NCBI RefSeq assembly: GCF_018860525.1 | Contig: NZ_JAHKPM010000069.1 | Coordinates: 83,642 to 147,641, forward strand | From: Vibrio hepatarius | GTDB taxonomy: Bacteria; Pseudomonadota; Gammaproteobacteria; Enterobacterales; Vibrionaceae | Direction of reading: 5' to 3' | Length of the DNA: 64,000 nucleotides | In this document: positions 44,079-53,569 of the stretch, one piece after another | Layout: every line of letters starts with the position of its first letter | Numbering within the stretch: the first letter of the stretch is position 1 | The notes under the pieces: generated by a model | Told to the model about the DNA's origin: nothing | The model's database searches: none | Seen by the model: the letters and a program-made list of their open reading frames with translations, nothing else | Translations under genes and position numbers: made by a program

Positions 44079-45737
44079 TTAATCAACTCGTGGTGGTGTT
44101 GAAAAAGTATGATGAGGAGCAGGGCTTGGAACCGTCCATTCCAAACCTTCCGCTCTATCCCATACTTTTGCCTCGGCTTTTTCACCTCCACGGATACATT
44201 TAATCACTACCCAGAGGAAAATCAGCTGAGACAAACCAAAAGCAAAACCACCAATCGACACTATCTGATTGATGTCGGCAAATTGAATCGCATAATCAGG
44301 TATGCGTCGCGGCATTCCGGCTAAACCAACAAAGTGCATCGGAAAAAACAGCACATTAACCGAAATAACTGAGCACCAAAAATGCCATAGACTCAATCGA
44401 TTATCGTACATATGGCCAGTCCATTTCGGTAACCAATAATAGGCAGCAGCCATGATGGAAAATACCGCACCTGATACCAGCACATAGTGGAAATGCGCTA
44501 CCACAAAATAGGTATCATGGTATTGAAAATCAGCAGGAACTATGGCCAGCATCAGACCGGAAAACCCTCCAATCGTAAATAAAATAATAAAGGCAATAGT
44601 AAACAGCATGGGCGTTTCAAACGTCATGGCGCCTCGCCACATTGTCGCGACCCAGTTGAAAACTTTAACACCTGTTGGCACCGCAATTAACATGGTGCAA
44701 TACATAAAGAAAAGCTCTGCAAACACCGGCATTCCGGTAGTGAACATGTGGTGAGCCCATACTAAAAATGACAGCAACGCGATGCTACAGGTAGCGTAAA
44801 CCATAGAATGGTAACCAAAAAGCTTCTTACCACTGAAAGCCGGAATAATGGCCGAAACAATACCGAAGGAAGGCAATATCATGATGTAAACCTCGGGATG
44901 ACCGAAGAACCAAAAGATGTGTTGGAACATCACTGGATCCCCTCCACCAGCAGCATCGAAAAATGACGTCCCAAAGTATTTATCAGTTAACACCATCGTC
45001 ACCGCACCAGCTAGCACTGGCATAACGGCAATGAGTAGAAAAGCAGTAATTAACCAAGTCCAGACAAACAAAGGCATCTTAAACCATGTCATGCCAGGCG
45101 CCCTCATATTGACAATAGTCACAATTACATTAATTGCACCCATGATAGAGCTAATACCCATGATATGCACCGCAAACACAAACAGTGCAGTGCTGTCTGG
45201 ACCATAGGTTGTTGAAAGTGGTGCGTAGAAAGTCCAACCAAAATCGGGCCCACCTCCTTCAGTAAACAACGAAGCAAGTAGAATTAAAAAGGCAAATGGT
45301 AGGATCCAAAAACTGAGGTTGTTCATTCTTGGTAGAGCCATATCTGGCGCACCAATCATCAGAGGAATCATCCAGTTGGCTAAACCAGTGAAGGCTGGCA
45401 TAACCGCACCAAAGACCATGATAAGACCATGTACTGTGGTCATTTGGTTAAAAAAATGGGGTTCAACTAGCTGTAAACCTGGCTGGAAAAGCTCAGCACG
45501 AATAATCATCGCCATTGCGCCGCCAGTCAGAAACATGATGAAGCTAAACCAAAGGTAAAGTGTCCCAATGTCTTTATGGTTGGTCGAATATATCCAGCGA
45601 GAAATCCCCTGCGGAGCATCATGATGTTCATGCTCATCGATCGCAATAGTGCTGCTCGCTCCAGATAAATCCGCATCGGTCGCTGGTGCCGATTTTACGC
45701 TTTCGGTAGTCAATGACTCAGGTTTGGACATTTTCAT
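44079..45737 (-). CDS. coxA: Cytochrome c oxidase subunit I (aa3 type)
   Basis: The 552-residue protein has twelve helices and all haem-copper signatures: HGLIMVFGAVMPAF (low-spin haem His), WFFGHPEVYIMILPSFG (CuB His, Glu of the D channel, cross-linked Tyr), WAHHMFTTGMP (two CuB His) and VVAHFHYVLVSGA (two haem His). It is an A-type oxygen-reducing, proton-pumping subunit. GGAGGGACA precedes the ATG and the gene overlaps coxB by 4 bp. Confidence 0.97.
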   Translation of the reverse strand: MKMSKPESLTTESVKSAPATDADLSGASSTIAIDEHEHHDAPQGISRWIYSTNHKDIGTLYLWFSFIMFLTGGAMAMIIRAELFQPGLQLVEPHFFNQMTTVHGLIMVFGAVMPAFTGLANWMIPLMIGAPDMALPRMNNLSFWILPFAFLILLASLFTEGGGPDFGWTFYAPLSTTYGPDSTALFVFAVHIMGISSIMGAINVIVTIVNMRAPGMTWFKMPLFVWTWLITAFLLIAVMPVLAGAVTMVLTDKYFGTSFFDAAGGGDPVMFQHIFWFFGHPEVYIMILPSFGIVSAIIPAFSGKKLFGYHSMVYATCSIALLSFLVWAHHMFTTGMPVFAELFFMYCTMLIAVPTGVKVFNWVATMWRGAMTFETPMLFTIAFIILFTIGGFSGLMLAIVPADFQYHDTYFVVAHFHYVLVSGAVFSIMAAAYYWLPKWTGHMYDNRLSLWHFWCSVISVNVLFFPMHFVGLAGMPRRIPDYAIQFADINQIVSIGGFAFGLSQLIFLWVVIKCIRGGEKAEAKVWDRAEGLEWTVPSPAPHHTFSTPPRVD

Positions 45738-46888
45738 TGTCCCTCCTTGGAAGCTTTGAATGCATTCACGTCGGATGCTTGTACAACATCACCCACGTTA
45801 TTTCCTAATCCATTTCGTTGGTATGTCACTACAGCGGCAATCTCTTTATCTGACAGCTGATTAGCGAAAGACTGCATAGCAGTGCCGGGGCGGCCGTTAA
45901 CAATAACATCCATATGATCAGTCACTTTACCAGTAGCCACCTTACTGCCTGTAATCGCAGGAAATGCGCCAGGTATCCCAGCACCAGTTGCTTGGTGACA
46001 AACCGCACACCTATCAAGGTAGACTTTTTCACCAAGATGCATTAATTCTTCTTTAGATGATGAAGCCATTAATGATGCAGCAGCTTCTTGCTTAGCTTTC
46101 TCAATTTCTGCCTTTTTCGCCACCAGCCAAGCATCATATTCCTCTTCCTCCATTGCTTGGACAACAATCGGCATAAAGCCATGAGCTCGTCCACAAAGCT
46201 CAGCACATTGACCTCGGTAAATGCCGGGTTTATCAATACGAGTCCATGCCTCGTTGATGAAACCTGGAATAGTATCTTTTTTCACTGCAAAATCTGGCAC
46301 CCACCATGAATGGATCACATCATCAGATGTCATCAAGAACCGGACTTTGCGATTAATAGGAAGGACGAGGGGGTTATCGACTTCGAGAAGGTAATGTGCG
46401 CCTTTTTCCTCAATGCCATCGATTTCCTTTTGGCTTGTTGCCAACAAACTAAAGAACTCAACATTTTCGCCAAAGTAACTATAGTGCCACTTCCATTGAG
46501 AACCTGTAATTTTGATGGTCAAATCAGATTGAGAAGTGTCCTCCATCGCAACCAAAGTGCGTGTTGCTGGTATTGCCATAAGAACTAAAATAATAATAGG
46601 AATGACAGTCCAAATAATCTCAACTTTGGTGCTTTCATGGAAATTGGCCGCAACGACGCCTTTGGACTTTCTATGGTGGTACATGGAGTAAAACATCGCC
46701 CCAAAAACCACCACCGCAATGGCACAACAAATATAGAAAATCAGCATATGTAAGTCATACACCTGGCTGCTAATACCTGTTACACCTTTGGTCATGTTTA
46801 GTGAGGGTTGCTCAGCACTCACTGATGCAGCAAAACTAAACAACAACAAGTTGATTAGCTGCCACAGTATTACCTGTAATCTTTTCAA
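45734..46888 (-). CDS. coxB: Cytochrome c oxidase subunit II with fused cytochrome c domain
   Basis: The 384-residue protein has a signal peptide, two helices (about 45-70 and 88-108) and a CuA cupredoxin domain with His193 and GQCAELCGRAHGFM supplying Cys228, Glu230, Cys232, His236 and Met239. A C-terminal cytochrome c domain follows (CAVCH at 294-298, Met338 as likely axial ligand), making this a caa3-type subunit. It starts with TTG behind GAGGAGA. It heads the coxB-coxA-ctaG-coxC operon. Confidence 0.96.
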   Translation of the reverse strand: MKRLQVILWQLINLLLFSFAASVSAEQPSLNMTKGVTGISSQVYDLHMLIFYICCAIAVVVFGAMFYSMYHHRKSKGVVAANFHESTKVEIIWTVIPIIILVLMAIPATRTLVAMEDTSQSDLTIKITGSQWKWHYSYFGENVEFFSLLATSQKEIDGIEEKGAHYLLEVDNPLVLPINRKVRFLMTSDDVIHSWWVPDFAVKKDTIPGFINEAWTRIDKPGIYRGQCAELCGRAHGFMPIVVQAMEEEEYDAWLVAKKAEIEKAKQEAAASLMASSSKEELMHLGEKVYLDRCAVCHQATGAGIPGAFPAITGSKVATGKVTDHMDVIVNGRPGTAMQSFANQLSDKEIAAVVTYQRNGLGNNVGDVVQASDVNAFKASKEGQ

Positions 46889-47242
46889 AAGATCTCTCCT
46901 CTATTTTGAGGCTTCATCTATGACGGTTTAACCTACACACCTAGCTCTCAATGGCGCAAAAAAGTCCTAATGGGTATATGGGTACGGAAAATATGCTTAT
47001 AACGATAAATTTGATTGATTTTGTTATATTTATGTTATCAAAACCTAGTTGGCCTTTTCGGAATATGCAAGAAAGTGCTACTGGAAATGTCGATGATTTA
47101 GACGGATTTAAGTTTACCTTGATCACAATATTTGGTTTAACGATTGCTCTCTCGCAAAAGATGACCAATTTTACTTAATATCTAATGATTGTTTTCTAAA
47201 TTCCATTCTCTCAGGACAAAGATTGTCGGGGTAAAATAAAAT
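46889..47242. other. Divergent spacer between coxB and the phosphohexomutase
   Basis: This 354-bp region must contain the oxidase operon promoter (leftward) and the mutase promoter (rightward). Both strands have a 75-codon frame here, neither with family features. No regulator site was recognised with confidence. Confidence 0.35.
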
Positions 47243-48952
47243 ATGATGCAGCAAGTCACTCACTGGTTGGAAAGAGATCCTGATCCGCATACTCATCAAG
47301 AACTAAAAAAATTAGTTGAACAGCAGAATAATCAAGAAATCGCAGATAGATTTAGCCAGCGACTAGAATTCGGTACAGCAGGGTTAAGAGGTAAAGTGGG
47401 CGCAGGGCCAAATCGCATGAATCGGCTTGTCATTCAGGAAACAGCCACTGGCTTAGGTCGTTATTTAATTAAGAATATTGAACTCGCTAAGCAGCGAGGC
47501 GTTGTCATCGGCTATGATGGCCGCACAGATTCCAAACAGTTCGCTTATGATACGGCCTCTGTCCTTGCTGCGCTGGGTATCAAAGTGTATCTGACCCATG
47601 ATGTGGCCGCTACTCCCATAGTTGCATTTGGCGTTAGGCACTTAAACGCAGCCGCAGCCGTCGTCGTAACAGCAAGTCATAACCCGCCAGAGTACAACGG
47701 GTTTAAAGTATATTGGGAAAATGGCGCCCAAATAATTCCACCCCATGACTCTGGAATTGCAGCAGAAATTGACAAAGCTGCAACTACTGAAATTTCACTA
47801 ATGACCCTTGAACAAGCTGAGAAAGAAACACTTCTAGTCTGGCTGAACGACGATTACTATCAGTCTTACCGCCAGGTCGTCAGCGAAACTCCTGTTCTTA
47901 ATTTCCACCACCAACCAGAGCCACTCTCTATTGCCTATACTGCAATGCATGGGGTCGGTGCCAAAATGGCTAAGACATTACTTAATGATGCAGGATTCAC
48001 ATCAGTACATAGTGTGACTGAACAAGAAGTCCCAGATGGAACGTTTCCCACAGTCCATTTCCCAAACCCTGAAGAGGCAGGAGCGATGGATATGGTTATC
48101 GCTCTTGCAAAAGAAAATAATGCTGATATTGCCTGCGCCAATGATCCCGATGCAGATCGCTTTGCAGTCGCTGCAGCTAGGTCTGACGGAAATTATCAGA
48201 TGCTGACTGGAGATCAAGTCGGTGCGTTATTTGGTCACTACCTCTTGAATCAAACACAAGCATCTAAGCAATTGGTTGGTAACACTATCGTTTCCTCTAG
48301 CCTATTGGAAAAAATTGCGCATTTCCACAACGCAAAGTATTACCAAACGCTAACAGGTTTTAAGTGGCTGACCAATATTGCTATGAAGGAGCAAACCGCC
48401 GATAGGCAATTTCTCTTTGCATATGAAGAAGCTCTGGGGTACACCATAGGCAACAAAGTCTGGGATAAGGATGGTTTATCTGCTTTAGTTGCGTTCGCAA
48501 AAATGGCTGCAGAGTTAAAGAGCGAAGGTAAAACAGTCTGGGATCAATTAGAGAGTATCTACCGTGAACACGGTATGTATATCAATGCTCAGCATAGTAC
48601 AGCCTTAGACCCTAAGTCCCCCCCAATTGGCGATAAACTCAGAGCAGCGCAACCCACTCATATTGCTGGTCGAAAAGTGACCGAAATAGACGACCTTAAA
48701 TCATCAATCCGACACCATGCCGATGGTAGCAGTGAAACCATTGACCTTCCTTCTAGTGATGTGTTGATCTATCGCTTAGCTGGCGGCGCTAGAGTCATTG
48801 TGCGACCTTCAGGTACAGAACCAAAGCTGAAATGCTACTACGAAGTAGTCGAGGAATTTAACGAGCAAGAAAACCTCGCCTCGGCAGAAGCTCGGGCCGA
48901 GCTGTCTCTTGATGTACTAATTAGCGAACATCAAACCAGCTTAGACCACTAA
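47243..48952 (+). CDS. Phosphohexomutase (phosphoglucomutase/phosphomannomutase family)
   Basis: The 569-residue protein is an alpha-D-phosphohexomutase of the PGM2-like branch. It shows the catalytic phosphoserine loop TASHNPPEYNGFKVYW, the metal loop DPDADRFAVAA, the sugar loop FAYEEALGYTIGNKV and the phosphate-binding RPSGTEPKLKCY. It interconverts hexose 1- and 6-phosphates; whether glucose, mannose or pentose is preferred is not readable. It stands alone, followed by a long hairpin. Confidence 0.93.
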   Translation: MMQQVTHWLERDPDPHTHQELKKLVEQQNNQEIADRFSQRLEFGTAGLRGKVGAGPNRMNRLVIQETATGLGRYLIKNIELAKQRGVVIGYDGRTDSKQFAYDTASVLAALGIKVYLTHDVAATPIVAFGVRHLNAAAAVVVTASHNPPEYNGFKVYWENGAQIIPPHDSGIAAEIDKAATTEISLMTLEQAEKETLLVWLNDDYYQSYRQVVSETPVLNFHHQPEPLSIAYTAMHGVGAKMAKTLLNDAGFTSVHSVTEQEVPDGTFPTVHFPNPEEAGAMDMVIALAKENNADIACANDPDADRFAVAAARSDGNYQMLTGDQVGALFGHYLLNQTQASKQLVGNTIVSSSLLEKIAHFHNAKYYQTLTGFKWLTNIAMKEQTADRQFLFAYEEALGYTIGNKVWDKDGLSALVAFAKMAAELKSEGKTVWDQLESIYREHGMYINAQHSTALDPKSPPIGDKLRAAQPTHIAGRKVTEIDDLKSSIRHHADGSSETIDLPSSDVLIYRLAGGARVIVRPSGTEPKLKCYYEVVEEFNEQENLASAEARAELSLDVLISEHQTSLDH

Positions 48953-48957
48953 AAAAT

Positions 48958-48998
48958 ACCTGTATAAAGCGCAATGACATTCGCCGCTTTATACAGGT
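48958..48998. terminator. 14-bp perfect hairpin after the mutase gene
   Basis: 48958-48971 pairs perfectly with 48985-48998, with a 13-nt loop. The T-run is on the minus-strand side (TTTTTTAG), while the plus strand has none. It still lies 6 nt after the mutase stop codon and may protect or end that transcript. Confidence 0.6.
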
Positions 48999-49123
48999 AA
49001 TCAACGATTACATTATTTATCTATAGATATCACTTATTGACTACCTTAAAGCGACAAAATCACCCGAATTATTTTTATGATGTCTATACTTGTTGTTAAC
49101 AAAGGCAATGATCCTATCCAAGC

Positions 49124-49855
49124 ATGAATTTACGAATCTACTACTGGCTTTTACTAATGCTGTTAAGTCCTAATGGTTTAGCCAATACTAATGAGTTATC
49201 TGACACACATTTGAATATCTGTGGTGACTCAATTGATTGGGAGCCCTACACATATGTAGAGAACGAAGAAGTCAAAGGCTTTGACCTGGACGTACTTAAT
49301 GAAATCTTGCCAAAAAATCGGATTACCTTTGACTTTACTATGTCGTCTTGGTCTCGGTGCCTTAAAGGAGGGAGATCGGGAGACTTTCAAGTTGCAGTTA
49401 GCGCCACTTACTCAGATCAGCGTGCTAAAGACTTCCTTTACACTACTTGGTATTACGCCACAACGCCCTCTTACATGTACAAGAAATCCAAATTCACTCA
49501 GGGCCTCAAAATTACTAAATCCTCAGATTTAGATGCTTATAAAGTATGCGGTATTCACGGATATAACTACAGCGACTTCAAGCTGAAAAAAATACATCAA
49601 AATGCCCATAGTATGCATGAGCTTGTCAAGGAGTTGAACGACGGTAAATGTGATGCCATTATTGCTTGGAAAGAAATTGTCTCCGGTATAAAAAGTATCT
49701 GGGGTATTGATTACTTGGCTAATGATGTAGCCATAGAACTTGTACCCAATATGCCTAAGCACAAATTCCACATGCTAGTTTCAAAAAAATACAAGTACAA
49801 AGAACAACTTAAACAGCTGCTCGATCAAGGACTAAAGAAATATCAAACAGAGTAA
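49124..49855 (+). CDS. Orphan periplasmic solute-binding protein (SBP_bac_3 fold)
   Basis: The 243-residue protein has a signal peptide (1-21, ending NGLA) and a type II binding fold: LNICGDSIDWEPYTYVENEE, VKGFDLDVLNEILPKN, VAVSATYSDQRAKDFLYTTW and CDAIIAWKEI. Two cysteines (CGD and RCLKGG) could form a disulfide. No permease or ATPase is nearby, so it may serve a remote transporter or a sensor. It ends 6 bp before the ppsR gene end, tail to tail. Confidence 0.82.
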   Translation: MNLRIYYWLLLMLLSPNGLANTNELSDTHLNICGDSIDWEPYTYVENEEVKGFDLDVLNEILPKNRITFDFTMSSWSRCLKGGRSGDFQVAVSATYSDQRAKDFLYTTWYYATTPSYMYKKSKFTQGLKITKSSDLDAYKVCGIHGYNYSDFKLKKIHQNAHSMHELVKELNDGKCDAIIAWKEIVSGIKSIWGIDYLANDVAIELVPNMPKHKFHMLVSKKYKYKEQLKQLLDQGLKKYQTE

Positions 49856-49861
49856 TATTTA

Positions 49862-50695
49862 TCACAACAGTCGACGACGTAGCCCTGCCTTTTCAAGTAT
49901 GCGAGTGGAGATCTCCTCCACAGATAAGGCAGAAGTATTAATATAGGGAATAGCTTCTCGCCGAAACAATGATTCCACACTCTCCAATTCACTAATGCAT
50001 TGTTCGGCACTGGCGTAATCACTCCCTGCCAGCCTGTTCTCTCTAATTTCATTTAGCCTTTCTGGATCAATAGTTAAACCAAATAACTTATGTCTATGCA
50101 CTTCAAACTCAGAAAGCAACTTCAAGCGGCGAATATCTTCTTCAATGAAAGGATAATTGACTACTCTCAATCCAAATTGCATTGCCATATACAAACTGGT
50201 TGGTGTTTTTCCACTACGTGACACGCCAAGCAAGATTATATCCGCTTCACCTAGCCCCTTGAGAGTAATGCCATCATCATGAGCTAGGGTATATTCTATT
50301 GCCGCAATACGATCAAAATATGATGCAGAGTCCTTACTTACACTTCTGGAGCGTTGTAATTGAGGCTGAGGTTCCATTTCAATATCACCTTTCACCTGTT
50401 CAACAATATCAGCCAGTACATCGTAACAATATGCTGGTGCCTGCAAAAGTCTGAGCTTCATATCCGGGATAACAATAGAAAAGAACACCAAAGGCTTCAG
50501 ACCCGTTTTTTTAAAAGACAGCTCAATTTCTCTTACTAAGTCGGCAAGTTTCTCCTCGCTCTCAACAAAGGGGAATGTTTTTTCATGAACATTAAGTGGA
50601 AATTGACCTAAGACAACATGTCCTAATGTCTCGCATGTGATAGCTGTTCCGTCAGAAACATAGAATACATCACGACTTTGAATATCAATTTGCAT
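49862..50695 (-). CDS. ppsR: PEP synthase regulatory protein (bifunctional kinase/pyrophosphorylase)
   Basis: The 277-residue protein is DUF299: VFYVSDGTAITCETLGHVVL near the start, a P-loop GVSRSGKTPTSLY at 157-169, and the DPERLNEIRENR block. PpsR phosphorylates PEP synthase on a threonine with ADP to inactivate it and removes the phosphate with Pi. It is divergent from ppsA across 176 bp, the arrangement common in gammaproteobacteria. Confidence 0.95.
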   Translation of the reverse strand: MQIDIQSRDVFYVSDGTAITCETLGHVVLGQFPLNVHEKTFPFVESEEKLADLVREIELSFKKTGLKPLVFFSIVIPDMKLRLLQAPAYCYDVLADIVEQVKGDIEMEPQPQLQRSRSVSKDSASYFDRIAAIEYTLAHDDGITLKGLGEADIILLGVSRSGKTPTSLYMAMQFGLRVVNYPFIEEDIRRLKLLSEFEVHRHKLFGLTIDPERLNEIRENRLAGSDYASAEQCISELESVESLFRREAIPYINTSALSVEEISTRILEKAGLRRRLL

Positions 50696-50871
50696 TTTTT
50701 ATTTAAACTTTAAAATTATTTTGAGGTAGGATAGTTACCATAATAATACCGATAATAGCGCATAGCCAATAGATACGTGCTGCATAGCTTTAAAAATTGC
50801 AGGGCTTTTTTAATAATAAGCGTAAACGTTTGCTCTATACCTACAAAACTGTGATGTTTCTGGAGAAAGAC

Positions 50872-53244
50872 ATGCAAAAGAACACCCTCTGGTTCAATAG
50901 CCTATCCATGGCAGACGTCGACAAGGTCGGCGGCAAAAACGCCTCACTTGGAGAAATGGTTTCCAATTTATCAAATGCGGGTGTTTCAGTGCCCAACGGT
51001 TTTGCTACGACTTCGTATGCATTTAACCAATTTCTAGACTTTGAAGGTCTGGATGAACGTATTCACCAACTACTTGATGAACTAGACGTTGAAGATGTTG
51101 ATGCGCTTAGAAAAACAGGGGCAACGATCCGTCAATGGGTCTTAGAAGCTCCATTCCCAGCGGATCTTGAGCAAAATATACGGAAAGATTATCAAGAGTT
51201 AATAGAGGGTAATCCTGAATTGTCGGTTGCCGTACGTTCTTCTGCGACCGCAGAAGATTTACCTGATGCGTCATTTGCAGGCCAGCAGGAGACCTTCCTC
51301 AATGTCAGTGGAATCGACGCCGTACTTGAAGCCACAAAGCACGTTTATGCGTCTTTGTTTAATGACAGAGCTATTTCATATCGAGTACACCAAGGGTTTA
51401 ATCATAGGGGAATTTCGTTATCAGCCGGTATCCAGCGTATGGTTCGCTCCGACAAAGCCTCTTCTGGAGTCATGTTTACATTAGATACTGAATCAGGATT
51501 TGATAAAGTCGTGTTCGTTACCTCTTCTTGGGGCCTGGGTGAAATGGTTGTTCAAGGAGCGGTCAACCCCGACGAATTCTATGTTCATAAGCCTATGTTA
51601 GAAGCCGGTGAACAAGCCATTGTTAAGAAAACTTTCGGCTCTAAGCTGATTAAAATGATTTACTCTGACAACCCTGAAATCGGTAAGCAAGTTGATATCA
51701 TTGATACCACAGAGCAAGAGCGTCAGCAATTTTCTCTCAACGATGATGAAATAACCGAATTGGCTAAACAAGCGATGATTATTGAAAAGCACTACCAACG
51801 TCCTATGGACATTGAGTGGGCCAAAGATGGCATCGACGGTAAGCTATACATTGTCCAGGCTCGACCAGAAACCGTCTGCTCGCAAAGTGAGCAGAATGTT
51901 ATTGAACGCTACGAACTTAATAATAAAGCGGACGTGCTAGTGGAAGGTCGCGCTATTGGGCAACGTATTGGTTCAGGTCCAGTTCGATTAGTCGATTCAT
52001 TAGACCAAATGTCTCTGGTGCAAGACGGAGATATACTCGTGACAGATATGACGGATCCTGACTGGGAACCCGTGATGAAAAAAGCTTCTGCTATCATCAC
52101 TAATCGTGGTGGTCGTACCTGCCACGCAGCCATCATTGCAAGAGAGCTGGGTATTCCCGCTATAGTTGGCTGCGGCGATGCTACTTCTCGTCTAACCGAT
52201 AGGGATATTGTCACTGTTTCATGTTCAGAAGGTGAAACTGGTTATGCGTATAATGGTAAATTGGATTTTGCTATCAAGCGGTCAACCGTCAATGAGCTTC
52301 CATTACTGCCGACTAAGGTGATGATGAATGTGGGCAATCCAGATCGCGCCTTTGATTTTGCTCAAATTCCTAATGAAGGTGTGGGTTTAGCCCGCTTGGA
52401 ATTCATTATCAACAAAATGATCGGCATTCACCCTAAAGCCTTACTCAATTTTGATTCGCAATCCGATGAACTTAAAGCAGAAATCACCGAGCGTATTCGT
52501 GGTTATAAAGATCCGATAGATTTCTATGTCAGTAAACTCACTGAAGGAATTGCGACTATAGCGGCCGCTTTCTGGCCGAAACGGGTTATTGTCCGTATGT
52601 CGGATTTTAAATCTAACGAGTACAGCAACCTAGTCGGCGGAAAAGGGTATGAACCCCATGAAGAAAATCCGATGTTGGGCTTTAGAGGTGCCTCACGTTA
52701 CATTTCTCCGGTGTTCGAGGATTGCTTTGAGCTAGAAACACAGGCGATTAAACGCGTTCGTAACGAGATGGGATTGAAAAATGTCGAAATTATGATCCCG
52801 TTCGTTCGCACGCCAAGCGAGGCTGCCTCAGTAATCGATATTCTAGCTAAATATGATTTGCGCCGTGGCGATCAAGGGCTGAAAGTCATTATGATGTGCG
52901 AACTGCCATCTAATGCGATACTCGCTGAAGATTTTCTTAAATACTTCGACGGTTTCTCCATTGGTTCAAACGACATGACACAACTTACACTTGGTCTTGA
53001 TCGCGACTCTGGTGATGTAGCCCACTTATTTGATGAACGTAATCCAGCAGTCAAAGCTATGCTGAAAATGGCGATAGATGCAGCAAGCAAGGCTGGGAAA
53101 TATGTTGGCATTTGTGGCCAAGGTCCGTCAGACCATGACGACCTAGCAGAATGGTTAATGGAGCAAGGAATTAGTTCAGTATCACTCAACCCAGATACAG
53201 TAATTGATACTTGGCTAAAACTTGGAAAGGTGGCAGACAAGTAA
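50872..53244 (+). CDS. ppsA: Phosphoenolpyruvate synthase
   Basis: From MQKNTLWFNSL, preceded by GGAG at good spacing, the protein has 790 residues, like E. coli PpsA. The order is an ATP-grasp domain (VGGKNASLGEM, VRSSATAEDLPDASFAGQQE), a swivelling phosphohistidine domain (TNRGGRTCHAAIIARELGIP) and a PEP-binding TIM barrel ending in DMTQLTLGLDRDSG and GICGQGPSDH. It makes PEP from pyruvate and ATP in gluconeogenesis. The frame from 50797 adds 25 residues without family similarity. Confidence 0.96.
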   Translation: MQKNTLWFNSLSMADVDKVGGKNASLGEMVSNLSNAGVSVPNGFATTSYAFNQFLDFEGLDERIHQLLDELDVEDVDALRKTGATIRQWVLEAPFPADLEQNIRKDYQELIEGNPELSVAVRSSATAEDLPDASFAGQQETFLNVSGIDAVLEATKHVYASLFNDRAISYRVHQGFNHRGISLSAGIQRMVRSDKASSGVMFTLDTESGFDKVVFVTSSWGLGEMVVQGAVNPDEFYVHKPMLEAGEQAIVKKTFGSKLIKMIYSDNPEIGKQVDIIDTTEQERQQFSLNDDEITELAKQAMIIEKHYQRPMDIEWAKDGIDGKLYIVQARPETVCSQSEQNVIERYELNNKADVLVEGRAIGQRIGSGPVRLVDSLDQMSLVQDGDILVTDMTDPDWEPVMKKASAIITNRGGRTCHAAIIARELGIPAIVGCGDATSRLTDRDIVTVSCSEGETGYAYNGKLDFAIKRSTVNELPLLPTKVMMNVGNPDRAFDFAQIPNEGVGLARLEFIINKMIGIHPKALLNFDSQSDELKAEITERIRGYKDPIDFYVSKLTEGIATIAAAFWPKRVIVRMSDFKSNEYSNLVGGKGYEPHEENPMLGFRGASRYISPVFEDCFELETQAIKRVRNEMGLKNVEIMIPFVRTPSEAASVIDILAKYDLRRGDQGLKVIMMCELPSNAILAEDFLKYFDGFSIGSNDMTQLTLGLDRDSGDVAHLFDERNPAVKAMLKMAIDAASKAGKYVGICGQGPSDHDDLAEWLMEQGISSVSLNPDTVIDTWLKLGKVADK

Positions 53245-53263
53245 AATTCAAATAAGATGATGT

Positions 53264-53289
53264 AAAACCGTCCTATGGGCGGTTTTTTT
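53264..53289 (+). terminator. Terminator of ppsA
   Basis: A 10-bp stem with one G-T pair (53264-53273 with 53277-53286) and a TAT loop is followed by an unbroken T-run (seven T in total from 53283). It lies 20 nt past the ppsA stop codon. Confidence 0.9.
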
Positions 53290-53569
53290 CATTTGAGTGA
53301 TGAGTAAATAAAATGATTCAAATCACAATTATTGATTCACCACACCCAACCAACTTGCAACATTAAACCATTCAAATTAACATTCACGAAACAAAAAACC
53401 ATAATTCCATACAAGCGTCATATTTAATTGTGCATATTTAAGGAAATTTATTGAATAGTATTGCAAGACTAGTCAATAACGATTAATCTGCGCCAAGGAT
53501 GACTAAATAAAGATGTTTAATGAATAAGTATGCTAGCCAATTGCAAGCCCTACGTTCATTAGCAGTAAC

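Noticed and set aside
44109..45558. Several antisense frames inside coxA
   Set aside because: They mirror the strongly conserved subunit I coding sequence on the other strand.
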